The notes beneath the pieces were generated by a model. The model was not told the origin of the DNA. It saw nothing but the letters and a program-made list of their open reading frames with translations, and made no database searches. From positions 421,600-485,599 of the forward strand of contig NZ_CADFEI010000004.1 in the NCBI RefSeq assembly GCF_902833225.1: a DNA stretch of 64,000 nt, in the 5' to 3' direction. The position numbers were made by a program, and so were the translations under genes. Source of the stretch: Burkholderia sp. BCC1644 (GTDB taxonomy: Bacteria; Pseudomonadota; Gammaproteobacteria; Burkholderiales; Burkholderiaceae). This document shows, piece by piece, positions 16,886 through 25,796 of the stretch. Within the stretch, counting starts at the first letter, position 1; each line of letters starts with the position of its first letter.

Positions 16886-18844
16886 TCAGGCTGCTGCGGC
16901 GGCGCGCGCGGCGGCACGGCGGCCGAGCCACGCGTCGACCAGTTGCGTGAAGTTGCCGGCGACTTCGTCGATCAGCGCCTGGTCGTCGATGCGGCCGGCG
17001 AACCAGTTCAGCGATGCATCGGCCCACAGCGTGCGCCCGACCATGAAGCCCTTGACGATCGGGTTGGTCGCCGAGCGGAAGCTGTCGACGAGGTATTGCA
17101 GCGGCTGGTTCAGGCCGAGGATCACCGCGCCGCGGCAGTGCGGGTCGCGCTCGGCGATCAGCGCGGCGAGCCGCGTCCAGCCGTCCGCGCTCAGCGGCGT
17201 GAGCTTCCACCATTCGGGTTTCACACCGAGGTTGTAGAAGCGCGCGACCGTGCGCAGCACTGCATCGTCCTCGGTGCCGGCCGGCGTGACCGCGCGCGGC
17301 GGAATCATTTCGAGCAGCAGCTCGTTGCCGCTGGCCCGCGTGGCTTCCCACAGTTCCAGTACACGCTGCTCCTGCTCGACGCGCAGGTCGACGTCGTCGT
17401 CGGGGTGGTAGTGAACGAGGCATTTCACGACCTGTTCGGTCGGCCAGTGCGTGAGCGACGAGCCGACCGAGCGCGTTTCGTCGAAACGCAGCGGCCGCGA
17501 GCCCGGCAGCTCGACCGGGCGGCCGACCCACCAGCCGCGCCCGGTGGCCGACGCGAGCGCGTCGCTGCCGTAGGCGCCGCCGTCGATCAGCACGCCGACG
17601 TGGCCTTCGATATGACGATCGCGCTCGACCTGTTCGACCGCGCGCACGAGCAGGCGCTTGAGCGTCTTGATCCGCGCTTCGTCCGCGCCGGCCTGCACCG
17701 CGAGTTCGTAGAACTGGCTGCGGTGGTCGAACGCCATCACGCACAGGTCGTCCCAGTCGCGGCGCGGCACCGTCACGCGGTGCAGGTGCGCGAGCGTGCG
17801 GTCGGCGTCGACCGCCGGATTGCGGCTGCCGTCGAACCAGTGCGCGAGTTCGGCCGGCGTCGGCATCGCGGCCGAGCACGCGTGGCGCGACACGACGATC
17901 GCGCCGCACGCGTTCGCGATGCGCGTCGCTTCGGCCCAGTCGCTCCCGCGCAGCAGCCCCGACAGCAGGCCCGACAGGAATGCGTCGCCCGCGCCGAGCA
18001 CGTTGAGCACCTCGACGCGTTCGCCGAGGAAGTTCGGCGCGGCGTCGATGCTGGCCGGAAGGTCGCCTTCGATCACGCAGCAGCCGAGCGCGCCGCGCTT
18101 GACGACCAGCGTTGCGTTCGTGATCTTGCGTACCGCCTGCAACGATCCGGTCAGGTCGTGCGGCACGCCGCCCGCGATCAGGAATTCCTCTTCGGTGCCG
18201 ACCAGCAGGTCGAATTCACCGAGCGCCTGCTGCAGCTGCCGCGTCACCTGCGCGTCCGGCACGTAGCGGTTCTCGCCCGCGCCGCGCGCGGTCAGCCCCC
18301 ACAGCACGGGGCGGTAGTCGATGTCGAGGATCCGCACGACGCCGTGGCGGCGCGCATAGCCGAGCGCGGTCAGCGACGCCTCGCGTGTGCCCGGTGTCGA
18401 AAGATGCGTGCCGGTGATCGCGAGCGCCCGGCAGCCGGCGATGAAGTCCTCGCGGATCTCGTCGGCGCGCACGGCCATGTCCGCGCAGTTCTCGCGCACG
18501 AACAGCAGCGGGAACGTGTCTCGATCCTTCAGCCCGAGCAGCACCAGCGCGGTGAGGCGCTCGCTGTCGGTCTGCAGCTGGCTCGTGTCGCAGCCTTCGC
18601 GTTCGAGCGTCTCGCGCAGGAAGCGGCCCATCTGCTCGTCGCCGACGCGCGAAATCATCGCGGTCTTCAGCCCGAGCCGCGCGACGCCGAACGCGACGTT
18701 GCCCGACGAGCCGCCGAGATACATCTGGAAGCTGCGCGCGTCTTCGAGGCGGCTGCCGTACTGCTGCGCATAGAGATCCACGGCCACGCGGCCGAGGCAG
18801 GCGAGATCGATGGGGCGGTCACTCGGAAAGTTCAGCTGGCTCAT
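16886..18844 (-). CDS. iolC: IolC: 5-dehydro-2-deoxygluconokinase fused to DUF2090 aldolase-like domain
   Basis: A 652-residue two-domain protein. Residues about 1-330 are a PfkB-type sugar kinase, with the N-terminal GGSSGNVAFGVARLGLKTAMI substrate motif and catalytic GAGDAFLSGLLSG. Residues about 345-640 are a DUF2090 domain (VMAFDHRSQF, GHVGVLIDGGAYGSDAL, VKGFMVGRTLW), associated with the IolJ-like aldolase step. The fusion would phosphorylate 2-deoxy-5-keto-gluconate and possibly cleave the product; the aldolase activity is inference. The ATG at 18844 was chosen; an in-frame GTG lies at 18856. It is the first gene of the leftward iol operon, facing the transporter genes across a 306-base control region. 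Confidence 0.92.
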   Translation of the reverse strand: MSQLNFPSDRPIDLACLGRVAVDLYAQQYGSRLEDARSFQMYLGGSSGNVAFGVARLGLKTAMISRVGDEQMGRFLRETLEREGCDTSQLQTDSERLTALVLLGLKDRDTFPLLFVRENCADMAVRADEIREDFIAGCRALAITGTHLSTPGTREASLTALGYARRHGVVRILDIDYRPVLWGLTARGAGENRYVPDAQVTRQLQQALGEFDLLVGTEEEFLIAGGVPHDLTGSLQAVRKITNATLVVKRGALGCCVIEGDLPASIDAAPNFLGERVEVLNVLGAGDAFLSGLLSGLLRGSDWAEATRIANACGAIVVSRHACSAAMPTPAELAHWFDGSRNPAVDADRTLAHLHRVTVPRRDWDDLCVMAFDHRSQFYELAVQAGADEARIKTLKRLLVRAVEQVERDRHIEGHVGVLIDGGAYGSDALASATGRGWWVGRPVELPGSRPLRFDETRSVGSSLTHWPTEQVVKCLVHYHPDDDVDLRVEQEQRVLELWEATRASGNELLLEMIPPRAVTPAGTEDDAVLRTVARFYNLGVKPEWWKLTPLSADGWTRLAALIAERDPHCRGAVILGLNQPLQYLVDSFRSATNPIVKGFMVGRTLWADASLNWFAGRIDDQALIDEVAGNFTQLVDAWLGRRAAARAAAAA

Positions 18845-18909
18845 ATCACGTGTCACGCTCGCGGCCGGCGGTCGGCGTTGCCGGCAGATTAGGGGACCGA
18901 TCCTTTGGA

Positions 18910-18927
18910 CGCACGCCGCGGCGTGCG
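18910..18927. repeat. 18-bp perfect palindrome in the iolC leader
   Basis: CGCACGCCGCGGCGTGCG is a perfect inverted repeat without a spacer, between iolC and the transporter genes. It may be a hairpin in the iolC leader or a dimer-binding site; sequence alone does not decide. Confidence 0.5.
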
Positions 18928-18988
18928 CTGCACGACGCGAGACTGCCTGCCGCAGGGAATCGGGCTACGGACGCAGTCTAGACTTTTT

Positions 18989-19002
18989 GGAAATCCAGTT
19001 CC
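18989..19002. promoter_or_regulatory. Candidate IolR (RpiR-type) operator, site 1
   Basis: GGAA-N6-TTCC matches exactly the motif I recall being reported for RpiR-type IolR control of inositol genes in other proteobacteria. It lies in the divergent iolC/transporter region. An RpiR-family gene at 27251 belongs to the same locus, and the site could repress both directions. Confidence 0.6.
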
Positions 19003-19018
19003 CTAGGTGAAATCACGT

Positions 19019-19032
19019 AGAAATAAATTTCC
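19019..19032. promoter_or_regulatory. Candidate IolR operator, degenerate site 2
   Basis: AGAA-N6-TTCC differs from the site-1 pattern by one base and lies exactly 30 bases downstream (about three helical turns), which favours cooperative binding on one DNA face. Confidence 0.42.
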
Positions 19033-19150
19033 AAATCGTAGAGGAACTGATCTACAGTTTCATCCGGATGCTTCAGTCCGTATCGGACTCGGCCCGGCGG
19101 CGCGCAACGCGCCGTCTTCCGCCCCCCGGAGATGAGGAGACAGATTGATC

Positions 19151-20077
19151 ATGAAGACCAAGCTGATGGCCGTCGCGGCCGCCGCGATCCTGGCTGCGCC
19201 GCTCGCGCATGCCGAGAAGATCGGCGTGACGATGGCGTCGTTCGACGACACGTTCCTGACCATCCTGCGCAACAGCATCACCGACGCAGCGAAGAAGGAC
19301 GGTGCGACGGTGCAGATCGAGGACGGCGGCAACGACGTCGGCAAGCAGTTGAGCCAGGTCCAGAACATGATCGCGCAGAAGGTCGACGCGATCATCGTGA
19401 ACGCGGTCGATACCGACGCGACGCCGAAGATCACGAAGATGGTGACGGCCGCCAGGATCCCGCTCGTCTACGTGAACCGCAAGCCGGTCGATTTCGACAA
19501 GCTGCCGGCCGGCGTCGCGGTCGTCGCGTCCGACGAAAAGCAGTCGGGCACGCTGCAGGCGCGCCAGGTGTGCAAGCTGCTCGGCGGCAAGGGCGACCTC
19601 CTCGTGCTGATGGGCGAGCTGTCCAACGAATCGGCGCGCGCCCGCACCAAGGACATCGAGGACGTGATCGCGACGAAGGACTGCTCGGGCATGAAGATCG
19701 TCGACAAGCGCGAAGGCAAGTGGAGCCGCACGCAGGGCCAGGACATCACGATGAACTGGCTGAGCTCTGGGACGAAGTTCGACGCGATCATCTCCAACAA
19801 CGACGAGATGGCGATCGGCGCGATCAACGCGCTGAAGGCCGCCCGCAAGTTGACGCCGAAAACCGTCGTCGCGGGTATCGACGCGACGCCGGACGGTCTC
19901 GCGGCGATGAAGGCCGGCGAGCTGAAGGTGTCGGTCTACCAGAATGCGGTCGGGCAGGGTGCGCAGTCGGTGGCCGCCGCGCTGAAGCTCGCGAAGAAGC
20001 AGCCGGTCGACCGCTACGTGAACGTGCCGTTCGAGCTCGTGACGCCCGAGAACATGAACCAGTACGCCAAGCACTGA
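19151..20077 (+). CDS. Periplasmic sugar (inositol)-binding protein of ABC transporter
   Basis: A 308-residue periplasmic binding protein of the ribose-type (Peripla_BP_4) family. A signal peptide of about 21 residues ends at LAHA. Typical parts follow: [30 protein letters not shown], and [14 protein letters not shown] in the second lobe. The ATG at 19151 was chosen because GAGGAGA at 19134-19140 is ideally placed; the TTG at 19145 is too close. It is the first gene of the rightward unit and, from context, most probably binds myo-inositol or an isomer. Confidence 0.88.
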   Translation: MKTKLMAVAAAAILAAPLAHAEKIGVTMASFDDTFLTILRNSITDAAKKDGATVQIEDGGNDVGKQLSQVQNMIAQKVDAIIVNAVDTDATPKITKMVTAARIPLVYVNRKPVDFDKLPAGVAVVASDEKQSGTLQARQVCKLLGGKGDLLVLMGELSNESARARTKDIEDVIATKDCSGMKIVDKREGKWSRTQGQDITMNWLSSGTKFDAIISNNDEMAIGAINALKAARKLTPKTVVAGIDATPDGLAAMKAGELKVSVYQNAVGQGAQSVAAALKLAKKQPVDRYVNVPFELVTPENMNQYAKH

Positions 20078-20145
20078 CCGGCGGTCCGTTGAACTGCGCG
20101 GGCCCGGCAGCGCCGGGTTCGCGCGCGCTTTGTCGAGGAACGTCC

Positions 20146-21723
20146 ATGTTTACAGCCAGGGTCGCGCGCCCGATGGCCGGCGGCGACGCACCGGCCGCTT
20201 CATCCGGCGGATCGTCCGCCGCGCCGGCTTCTCCCGCCGCCGACTGCGTGCTCGAGGTGCGCGGCGTCGGCAAGTCCTTTCCCGGCGTCGTCGCGCTCGA
20301 CGGCGTGCAGTTCCGCGTGCGCCGCGGCACCGTTCATGCGCTGATGGGCGAGAACGGCGCCGGCAAGTCGACGCTGATGAAGATCATCGCGGGCGTCTAC
20401 ACGCCCGACCAGGGCGAAATCCTGATCAACGGCGAACCGGTCGTGCTGAACGGTCCGCTCGATGCGCTCGACCGCGGCATCGCGATGATCCACCAGGAAC
20501 TCAACCTGATGCCGTACATGACGGTCGCGGAGAACATCTGGATCCGCCGCGAACCGAAGAACCGCTTCGGCCTGATCGATCACGCGGCGCTGCGCCGCCA
20601 GACGGCCGCGCTGTTCGAGCGGCTGTCGATCGACATCGATCCGGAAACCGATGTGCGCACGCTGACGGTCGCGAGCCGCCAGATGGTCGAGATCGCGAAG
20701 GCCGTGTCGTTCGACTCCGACGTGCTGATCATGGACGAGCCGACCTCCGCGCTGACCGACAAGGAAGTCACGCACCTGTTCCGGATCATTCGCCAGCTGC
20801 GCGAGCAGGGCAAGGGCATCGTCTACATCACGCACAAGATGAACGAGCTGTTCGAGATCGCCGACGAGTTCTCGGTGTTTCGCGACGGCAAGTACATCGG
20901 CACGCATGCATCGAGCGACGTCACGCGCGACGACATCATCCGCATGATGGTCGGGCGCGAGATCACGCAGATGTTTCCGAAGGAAGAGGTGCCGATCGGC
21001 GACGTCGTGCTGTCGGTGAAGAACCTCGGCGTCGACGGCGTGTTCCGCGACGTGAGTTTCGAGCTGCGCGCCGGAGAAATCCTCGGTGTCGCGGGCCTCG
21101 TCGGCTCGGGGCGCTCGAACGTCGCGGAGGCGCTGTTCGGCGTCGTGCCGGCCACGTCGGGCGAGATCCGCATCGACGGCAAGCCGGTGCGGATCGCGAC
21201 GCCGGCGCAGGCGATGAAGCACGGGATGGCCTTCCTCACCGAGGATCGCAAGGACACCGGCTGCTTCCTGAATCTCGACCTGCTCGCGAACATGGAAGCG
21301 GCGGTGCTCCGCAACCGCTACGTGAAGTTCAACTTCGTGCAGCAGGCGCAGCTCAAACGCGACTGCGAGGAAATGAGCCGGACGCTGCGCGTGAAGTCGC
21401 CGGGGCTGCACGAGGAAATCCAGAACCTGTCGGGCGGCAACCAGCAGAAGGTGCTGATCGGCCGGTGGCTCCTCACGCAGCCGCGCATCCTGATCCTCGA
21501 CGAACCGACGCGCGGCATCGACGTCGGCGCGAAGGCCGAGATTCACCGGCTCGTCAGCGCGCTGGCCGGCAAGGGCGTCGCGGTGCTGATGATCTCGTCG
21601 GAAATGCCGGAAGTGCTGGGGATGAGCGATCGCGTGATGGTGATGCACGAAGGGCGCATGACCGGCATCGTCGATCGCAAGGACGCCGACCAGGTCCGCA
21701 TCATGGATCTCGCGTCGCGCTGA
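20146..21723 (+). CDS. Sugar (inositol) ABC transporter ATPase, two NBDs
   Basis: A 525-residue fused double nucleotide-binding subunit of the RbsA/MglA type. The first domain has an intact Walker A (GENGAGKST, from about residue 68), the E-L-N-L-M-P-Y-M Q-loop region and Walker [11 protein letters not shown]. The second domain has the degenerate Walker [10 protein letters not shown] that is normal for this family, signature LSGGNQQKV and [11 protein letters not shown]. The start at 20146 ([13 protein letters not shown]) gives a poorly conserved 35-residue leader before the first domain, so the true start could be slightly downstream. It energises uptake with the flanking binding protein and permease. 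Confidence 0.9.
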   Translation: MFTARVARPMAGGDAPAASSGGSSAAPASPAADCVLEVRGVGKSFPGVVALDGVQFRVRRGTVHALMGENGAGKSTLMKIIAGVYTPDQGEILINGEPVVLNGPLDALDRGIAMIHQELNLMPYMTVAENIWIRREPKNRFGLIDHAALRRQTAALFERLSIDIDPETDVRTLTVASRQMVEIAKAVSFDSDVLIMDEPTSALTDKEVTHLFRIIRQLREQGKGIVYITHKMNELFEIADEFSVFRDGKYIGTHASSDVTRDDIIRMMVGREITQMFPKEEVPIGDVVLSVKNLGVDGVFRDVSFELRAGEILGVAGLVGSGRSNVAEALFGVVPATSGEIRIDGKPVRIATPAQAMKHGMAFLTEDRKDTGCFLNLDLLANMEAAVLRNRYVKFNFVQQAQLKRDCEEMSRTLRVKSPGLHEEIQNLSGGNQQKVLIGRWLLTQPRILILDEPTRGIDVGAKAEIHRLVSALAGKGVAVLMISSEMPEVLGMSDRVMVMHEGRMTGIVDRKDADQVRIMDLASR

Positions 21724-21749
21724 GCCGAACCAAGATTGGAGACAAACAA

Positions 21750-22775
21750 ATGGGCAACCTGAACCCGGCTGCGGATGCGCAGACCATGACCCTCAAGTCG
21801 CGGCACACGAAGTGGCCGCCCGAGCTGAGCATCTTCCTCGTGCTGGTCGGCATCAGCCTGTTCTTCGAGATCGTCGGCTGGATCGTCGTCGGCCAGAGCT
21901 TCCTGTTCAATGCCGAGCGGCTCGAGATCATCGTGCTGCAGATGGCCGTGATCGGCATCATCGCGGTGGGCGTGAACCTCGTGATCATCACCAGCGGGAT
22001 CGACCTGTCGTCGGGGTCGGTCGTCGCGGCCGCGGCCGTCGTATCGGCGAGTCTCGCGCAGGTGTCGGACTTCCCGCGCGCGGTGTTTCCGCACCTGACC
22101 GACCTGCCGATCATCTGGCCCGTGCTGGCCGGCGTGTGCGTCGGGCTGCTGGTCGGCCTGCTGAACGGCACGCTGATCGCAATGACGGGCATCCCGCCGT
22201 TCATCGCGACGCTCGGCACGATGGTCGCCGCGCGCGGCTTCGCGAAGTGGTTCACCAACGGGATGCCGGTGTCGATGCTGACCGACCCGTTCGCGGCCAT
22301 CGGCGCGGGCGCGAATCCGGTGATCATCTTCCTCGTGATCGCCGCGATCTTCCACGTCGTGCTGCGCTACACCCGCTTCGGCAAGTACACCTATGCGATC
22401 GGTGCGAACCGCCACGCGGCCGTCGTGTCGGGCATCAACGTCACGCGCCACCTGATCTTCGTCTATGCGATCGCTGGGCTGCTGAGCGGGATCGCAGGCA
22501 CCGTGACGGCCGCGCGTGCGATCTCCGGCCAGTCGGGCATGGGCGTGATGTACGAGCTCGATGCGATCGCGGCCGTCGTGATCGGCGGCACGTCGCTGTC
22601 GGGCGGCCTCGGCCGCGTGACGGGCACCGTGATCGGCGTGCTGATCCTCGGCGTGATGACGTCGGGCTTCACGTTCATCCGCATCGACGCGTACTACCAG
22701 GAGATGGTGAAGGGCGCGATCATCGTCGCGGCCGTGATCGCCGACCAGTACCGCAACAAGAAGACGCGTCGCTGA
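21750..22775 (+). CDS. Sugar (inositol) ABC transporter permease
   Basis: A 341-residue RbsC-type inner-membrane permease with about nine or ten hydrophobic segments. Family signatures are VNLVIITSGIDLSSGSVVA, GIPPFIATLGTM and the cytoplasmic loop YTYAIGANRHAAVVSGINV, plus AVVIGGTSLSGGLGRVTGT. It begins 26 bases after the ATPase gene, preceded by TTGGAGAC as ribosome site. With its neighbours it forms a complete importer; inositol as substrate is inferred from the surrounding catabolic genes. Confidence 0.9.
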   Translation: MGNLNPAADAQTMTLKSRHTKWPPELSIFLVLVGISLFFEIVGWIVVGQSFLFNAERLEIIVLQMAVIGIIAVGVNLVIITSGIDLSSGSVVAAAAVVSASLAQVSDFPRAVFPHLTDLPIIWPVLAGVCVGLLVGLLNGTLIAMTGIPPFIATLGTMVAARGFAKWFTNGMPVSMLTDPFAAIGAGANPVIIFLVIAAIFHVVLRYTRFGKYTYAIGANRHAAVVSGINVTRHLIFVYAIAGLLSGIAGTVTAARAISGQSGMGVMYELDAIAAVVIGGTSLSGGLGRVTGTVIGVLILGVMTSGFTFIRIDAYYQEMVKGAIIVAAVIADQYRNKKTRR

Positions 22776-22818
22776 ACGCCCGCGTCGTGCCGGTAACCGC
22801 ATTCGCGAAGGAAGCCTG

Positions 22819-23730
22819 ATGAAGATCGCGCTGGACCCCTACATGATTCGCCACCTGCCGCTCGACCGGCTGCCGCACGCGGTGGCGGAACTCGGCTACG
22901 ACCAGATCGAGCTGTCGCCGCGCAGCGATTTTCTCGACTGGTGGGTGATGCCGCGCGCGACGCGCGAGCGCATGGCCGCATTCCGGCAGGCGATGCGCGC
23001 GAGCGGCGTCGGTCTCGCGTCGCTGCAGCCGATGTACCGCTGGGCGAGCCCGTTCGAGGACGAGCGTCAATGGGCCGTGCGTTGCTGGAAGAAGGCGATC
23101 GAGGTGGCGCTCGAGATGGAGTGCGCGCTGATGGTATCGGAGTTCGGGCGCGGCGCGTCGCCCGAGCGTTCGGTCGGCGAGCGGCCGGGCGCGAACCCGA
23201 AGGAGCTGTGCGAGGCCGCGTGGTTCCGGTCGATGGACGAGCTGCTGCCGATCCTCGAGCGCGAACGCATCGTGCTGTCGGTCGAGCCGCATCCGGAGGA
23301 CTGGATCGAGCAGCTGCAGCCGGCGATCGACATCGTCACGAACGTCGCTTCGCCGTCGCTGAAGCTGTCGTATATCGCGCCGCACACGTTCTACTACGGC
23401 GACGACATGGCCGCGATGATCGCGCAGGCCGCGCCGATCCTCGCGCACGTGCGCGTGGCCGACACCTTCGACCACCGCAAGAGCAGCCAGCTGCGCTACA
23501 TCGTGAACCCGCCCGGCTCCGCCCAGATCCGCGTGCACCAGCATCTCGACATCGGGCAGGGCGAGATCGACTGGGACATGTTTTTCCGTGCGCTCGTCGC
23601 GGCAGGCTTCGACGGTGTGATGTCGTCGTGCGTGTTCGCGTGGGAGGACCGTGCGGAAGCGTCGTCGCGCTACATGCGCGAGACGATCCAGCGCTACGTC
23701 GATCGTCATTTCGATCGCACCGCGCGCTGA
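22819..23730 (+). CDS. Sugar phosphate isomerase/epimerase (TIM barrel), IolI/IolH-like
   Basis: A 303-residue AP-endonuclease-2-type TIM barrel (xylose isomerase-like). It starts MKIALDPYMIRHLPLDRLPHAVAELGYDQIELSP, followed by a metal-binding VEPHPEDW segment and HVRVADTFDHRK. Proteins of this fold in inositol loci act as inosose isomerases or epimerases; which keto-inositol is used here cannot be read. It lies 43 bases after the permease in the rightward unit. Confidence 0.75.
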   Translation: MKIALDPYMIRHLPLDRLPHAVAELGYDQIELSPRSDFLDWWVMPRATRERMAAFRQAMRASGVGLASLQPMYRWASPFEDERQWAVRCWKKAIEVALEMECALMVSEFGRGASPERSVGERPGANPKELCEAAWFRSMDELLPILERERIVLSVEPHPEDWIEQLQPAIDIVTNVASPSLKLSYIAPHTFYYGDDMAAMIAQAAPILAHVRVADTFDHRKSSQLRYIVNPPGSAQIRVHQHLDIGQGEIDWDMFFRALVAAGFDGVMSSCVFAWEDRAEASSRYMRETIQRYVDRHFDRTAR

Positions 23731-23789
23731 CCGAATGCTGACCGGCGCGGCACGGGCCGCGCCGCTGATGAACGACTGGAGACTTGTAG

Positions 23790-24803
23790 ATGACCTTGCA
23801 AATCGGCGTGATCGGCTGCGGCGCGATCGGCCAGGACCATATCCGCAGACTGACCCGCACGCTGTCCGGCGCACGCGTCGTGGCCGTCAACGACATCGAT
23901 CCGCAGCAGGCGCGTGACGCGGTGACGAAATACGGGCTCGACGCGGAAATCTACGCCGACGGCCATGAAGTGGTCGCGGCCGCCGACGTGCAGGCCGTGC
24001 TCGTCACGTCGTGGGGGCCGACGCACGAAGCGTTCGTGCTCGACGCGATCGCGCACGGCAAACCCGTGTTCTGCGAGAAGCCGCTCGCGGTGACGGCCGA
24101 CGGCTGCATGCGGATCGTCGAAGCGGAAGTCGCGCACGGCAAGCGGCTCGTGCAGGTCGGCTTCATGCGGCCGTACGACGAGGGTTATCGCGCGCTGAAG
24201 CGCGTGATCGACAGCGGCGAGATCGGCGCGCCGCTGATGCTGCATTGCGCGCACCGCAACCAGTCGGTCGGCGAGCGCTACACGACCGACATGGCGATCA
24301 CCGATACGCTGATCCACGAACTCGACGTGCTGCGCTGGCTGCTCGGCGAGGACTACACGAGCACGCAGGTCGTCTATCCGAAGAAGACGCGCCACGCATC
24401 CACGCATCTCGCCGATCCGCAGATCGTGCTGCTGGAAACCGCGAGCGGCGTGCGCATCGACGTCGAGATCTTCGTGAACTGCCAGTACGGCTATGACATC
24501 CAGTGCGAGGTCGTCGGCGAGCAGGGCATCGCGAAGCTGCCCGATCCGCCGGCCGTCGGGCTCAAGCATGCGGCGCGCCAGTCGGTCGAGATCATGACCG
24601 ACTGGAAGGAGCGTTTCATCGCATCGTACGACGTCGAGCTGCAGGCGTTCATCGACGGCGTGCGGCAGGGTGCGCTGACCGGGCCGTCCGCGTGGGACGG
24701 CTACGCGGCGGCGGTCGCGGCCGACGCCTGCGTGAAGGCGCAGAAGAGCGGCGCGGTCGAGCCGATTGCGATGGCCGACCGTCCCGCGTTCTATCGCGGC
24801 TGA
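23790..24803 (+). CDS. iolG: Inositol 2-dehydrogenase IolG (Gfo/Idh/MocA family)
   Basis: A 337-residue NAD-dependent dehydrogenase oxidising myo-inositol to scyllo-inosose, the first catabolic step. The Rossmann motif [16 protein letters not shown] is at residues 6-21, the conserved EKPLAV near 97 and the catalytic segment [13 protein letters not shown] near 171. [12 protein letters not shown] and [11 protein letters not shown] agree with IolG proteins. Length matches (about 335). The ATG follows ACTGGAGA in the leader. It is placed among transporter and isomerase genes, which strongly supports the role. Confidence 0.88.
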   Translation: MTLQIGVIGCGAIGQDHIRRLTRTLSGARVVAVNDIDPQQARDAVTKYGLDAEIYADGHEVVAAADVQAVLVTSWGPTHEAFVLDAIAHGKPVFCEKPLAVTADGCMRIVEAEVAHGKRLVQVGFMRPYDEGYRALKRVIDSGEIGAPLMLHCAHRNQSVGERYTTDMAITDTLIHELDVLRWLLGEDYTSTQVVYPKKTRHASTHLADPQIVLLETASGVRIDVEIFVNCQYGYDIQCEVVGEQGIAKLPDPPAVGLKHAARQSVEIMTDWKERFIASYDVELQAFIDGVRQGALTGPSAWDGYAAAVAADACVKAQKSGAVEPIAMADRPAFYRG

Positions 24804-24838
24804 TCCATGGCCACGCGCCGCTTGCCGGACTGACCGAC

Positions 24839-25765
24839 ATGACGATGAAGATTGGTTGCGCCCCGTGCTGCTGGGGCGTCGACGACGTGAACAACCCGCA
24901 CCTGCCGCCGTGGCGGCACGTGCTTGCCGAGGCCGCGCAGGCCGGCTACTCGGGCATCGAGCTCGGGCCGTACGGCTACATCCCGCTCGAACTCGACGTG
25001 GTGAGCGCGGAACTCGAGCGGCAGCGCCTGAGCATCACCGCCGGCACGATCTTCGACGATCTCGTATCGCCGGAGAACCTGCCGAACCTGCTGCGCCAGA
25101 CGCGCGACATCTGCGCGCTGATCACGCGGCTGCCGAAGCTGCCGACGCAGCCCGGCCAGCGCTACGCGGCGCCGTACCTGGTCGTGATGGACTGGGGGCA
25201 CGAGGAGCGCGACTACGCGGCCGGCCATGCCGATCGCGCGCCGCGGCTGTCCGATGAATGCTGGGCCCGGATGGTCGATCACATCCGGCAGATCGCGACG
25301 ATCGCACGCGACGAATTCGGCGTGCGCGCGGTGATCCATCCGCATGCGGGCGGCTACGTCGAGTTCGCGGACGAGATCGACCGGATCGTTGCCGATATGC
25401 CGGCCGACACGGCCGGCCTCTGTCTCGACACCGGCCACCTGCATTACTCGGGCATGGACCCGGAAACCTGGCTGCGCCGCCATGCGGCGCGTCTCGACTA
25501 CGTGCACTTCAAGGATATCGACGCAGCTGTGTACGACGCGGTGATGGGCGAGCACATCGCGTTCTTCGCCGCCTGCGCGCGCGGCGTGATGTGCCCGATC
25601 GGCACCGGCGTGCTCGACTACCGGTCGATCCGCCACGCGCTCGACGACATCGGCTACGCCGGGTACATCACGATCGAACAGGAGCGCGACCCGCGCAATG
25701 CCGGCACGAGCCTGCGCGACGTTGCCGCGAGCCGCGCGTTTCTCGCGTCGGCCGGCTTTGCATGA
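24839..25765 (+). CDS. Sugar phosphate isomerase/epimerase (TIM barrel), IolE/IolH-like
   Basis: A 308-residue TIM-barrel protein beginning MTMKIGCAPCCWGVDDVNNPHLPPWRHVL. Putative metal ligands lie in VIHPHAGGYVEF, CLDTGHLHYSG and YVHFKDID, with a C-terminal IEQERDP, the same architecture as IolE but clearly a different sequence from the iolE at 13964. It may act on another inosose isomer or later keto-sugar. The ATG at 24839 was chosen from the longer open frame because it starts the conserved domain; another ATG lies two codons later. Confidence 0.75.
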   Translation: MTMKIGCAPCCWGVDDVNNPHLPPWRHVLAEAAQAGYSGIELGPYGYIPLELDVVSAELERQRLSITAGTIFDDLVSPENLPNLLRQTRDICALITRLPKLPTQPGQRYAAPYLVVMDWGHEERDYAAGHADRAPRLSDECWARMVDHIRQIATIARDEFGVRAVIHPHAGGYVEFADEIDRIVADMPADTAGLCLDTGHLHYSGMDPETWLRRHAARLDYVHFKDIDAAVYDAVMGEHIAFFAACARGVMCPIGTGVLDYRSIRHALDDIGYAGYITIEQERDPRNAGTSLRDVAASRAFLASAGFA

Positions 25766-25796
25766 CCCCCGAACCCGCACCAGGAACACCATCATC

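Noticed and set aside
19145..19150. TTG start for the binding protein
   Set aside because: Only four bases separate it from the Shine-Dalgarno; the ATG at 19151 is better spaced.
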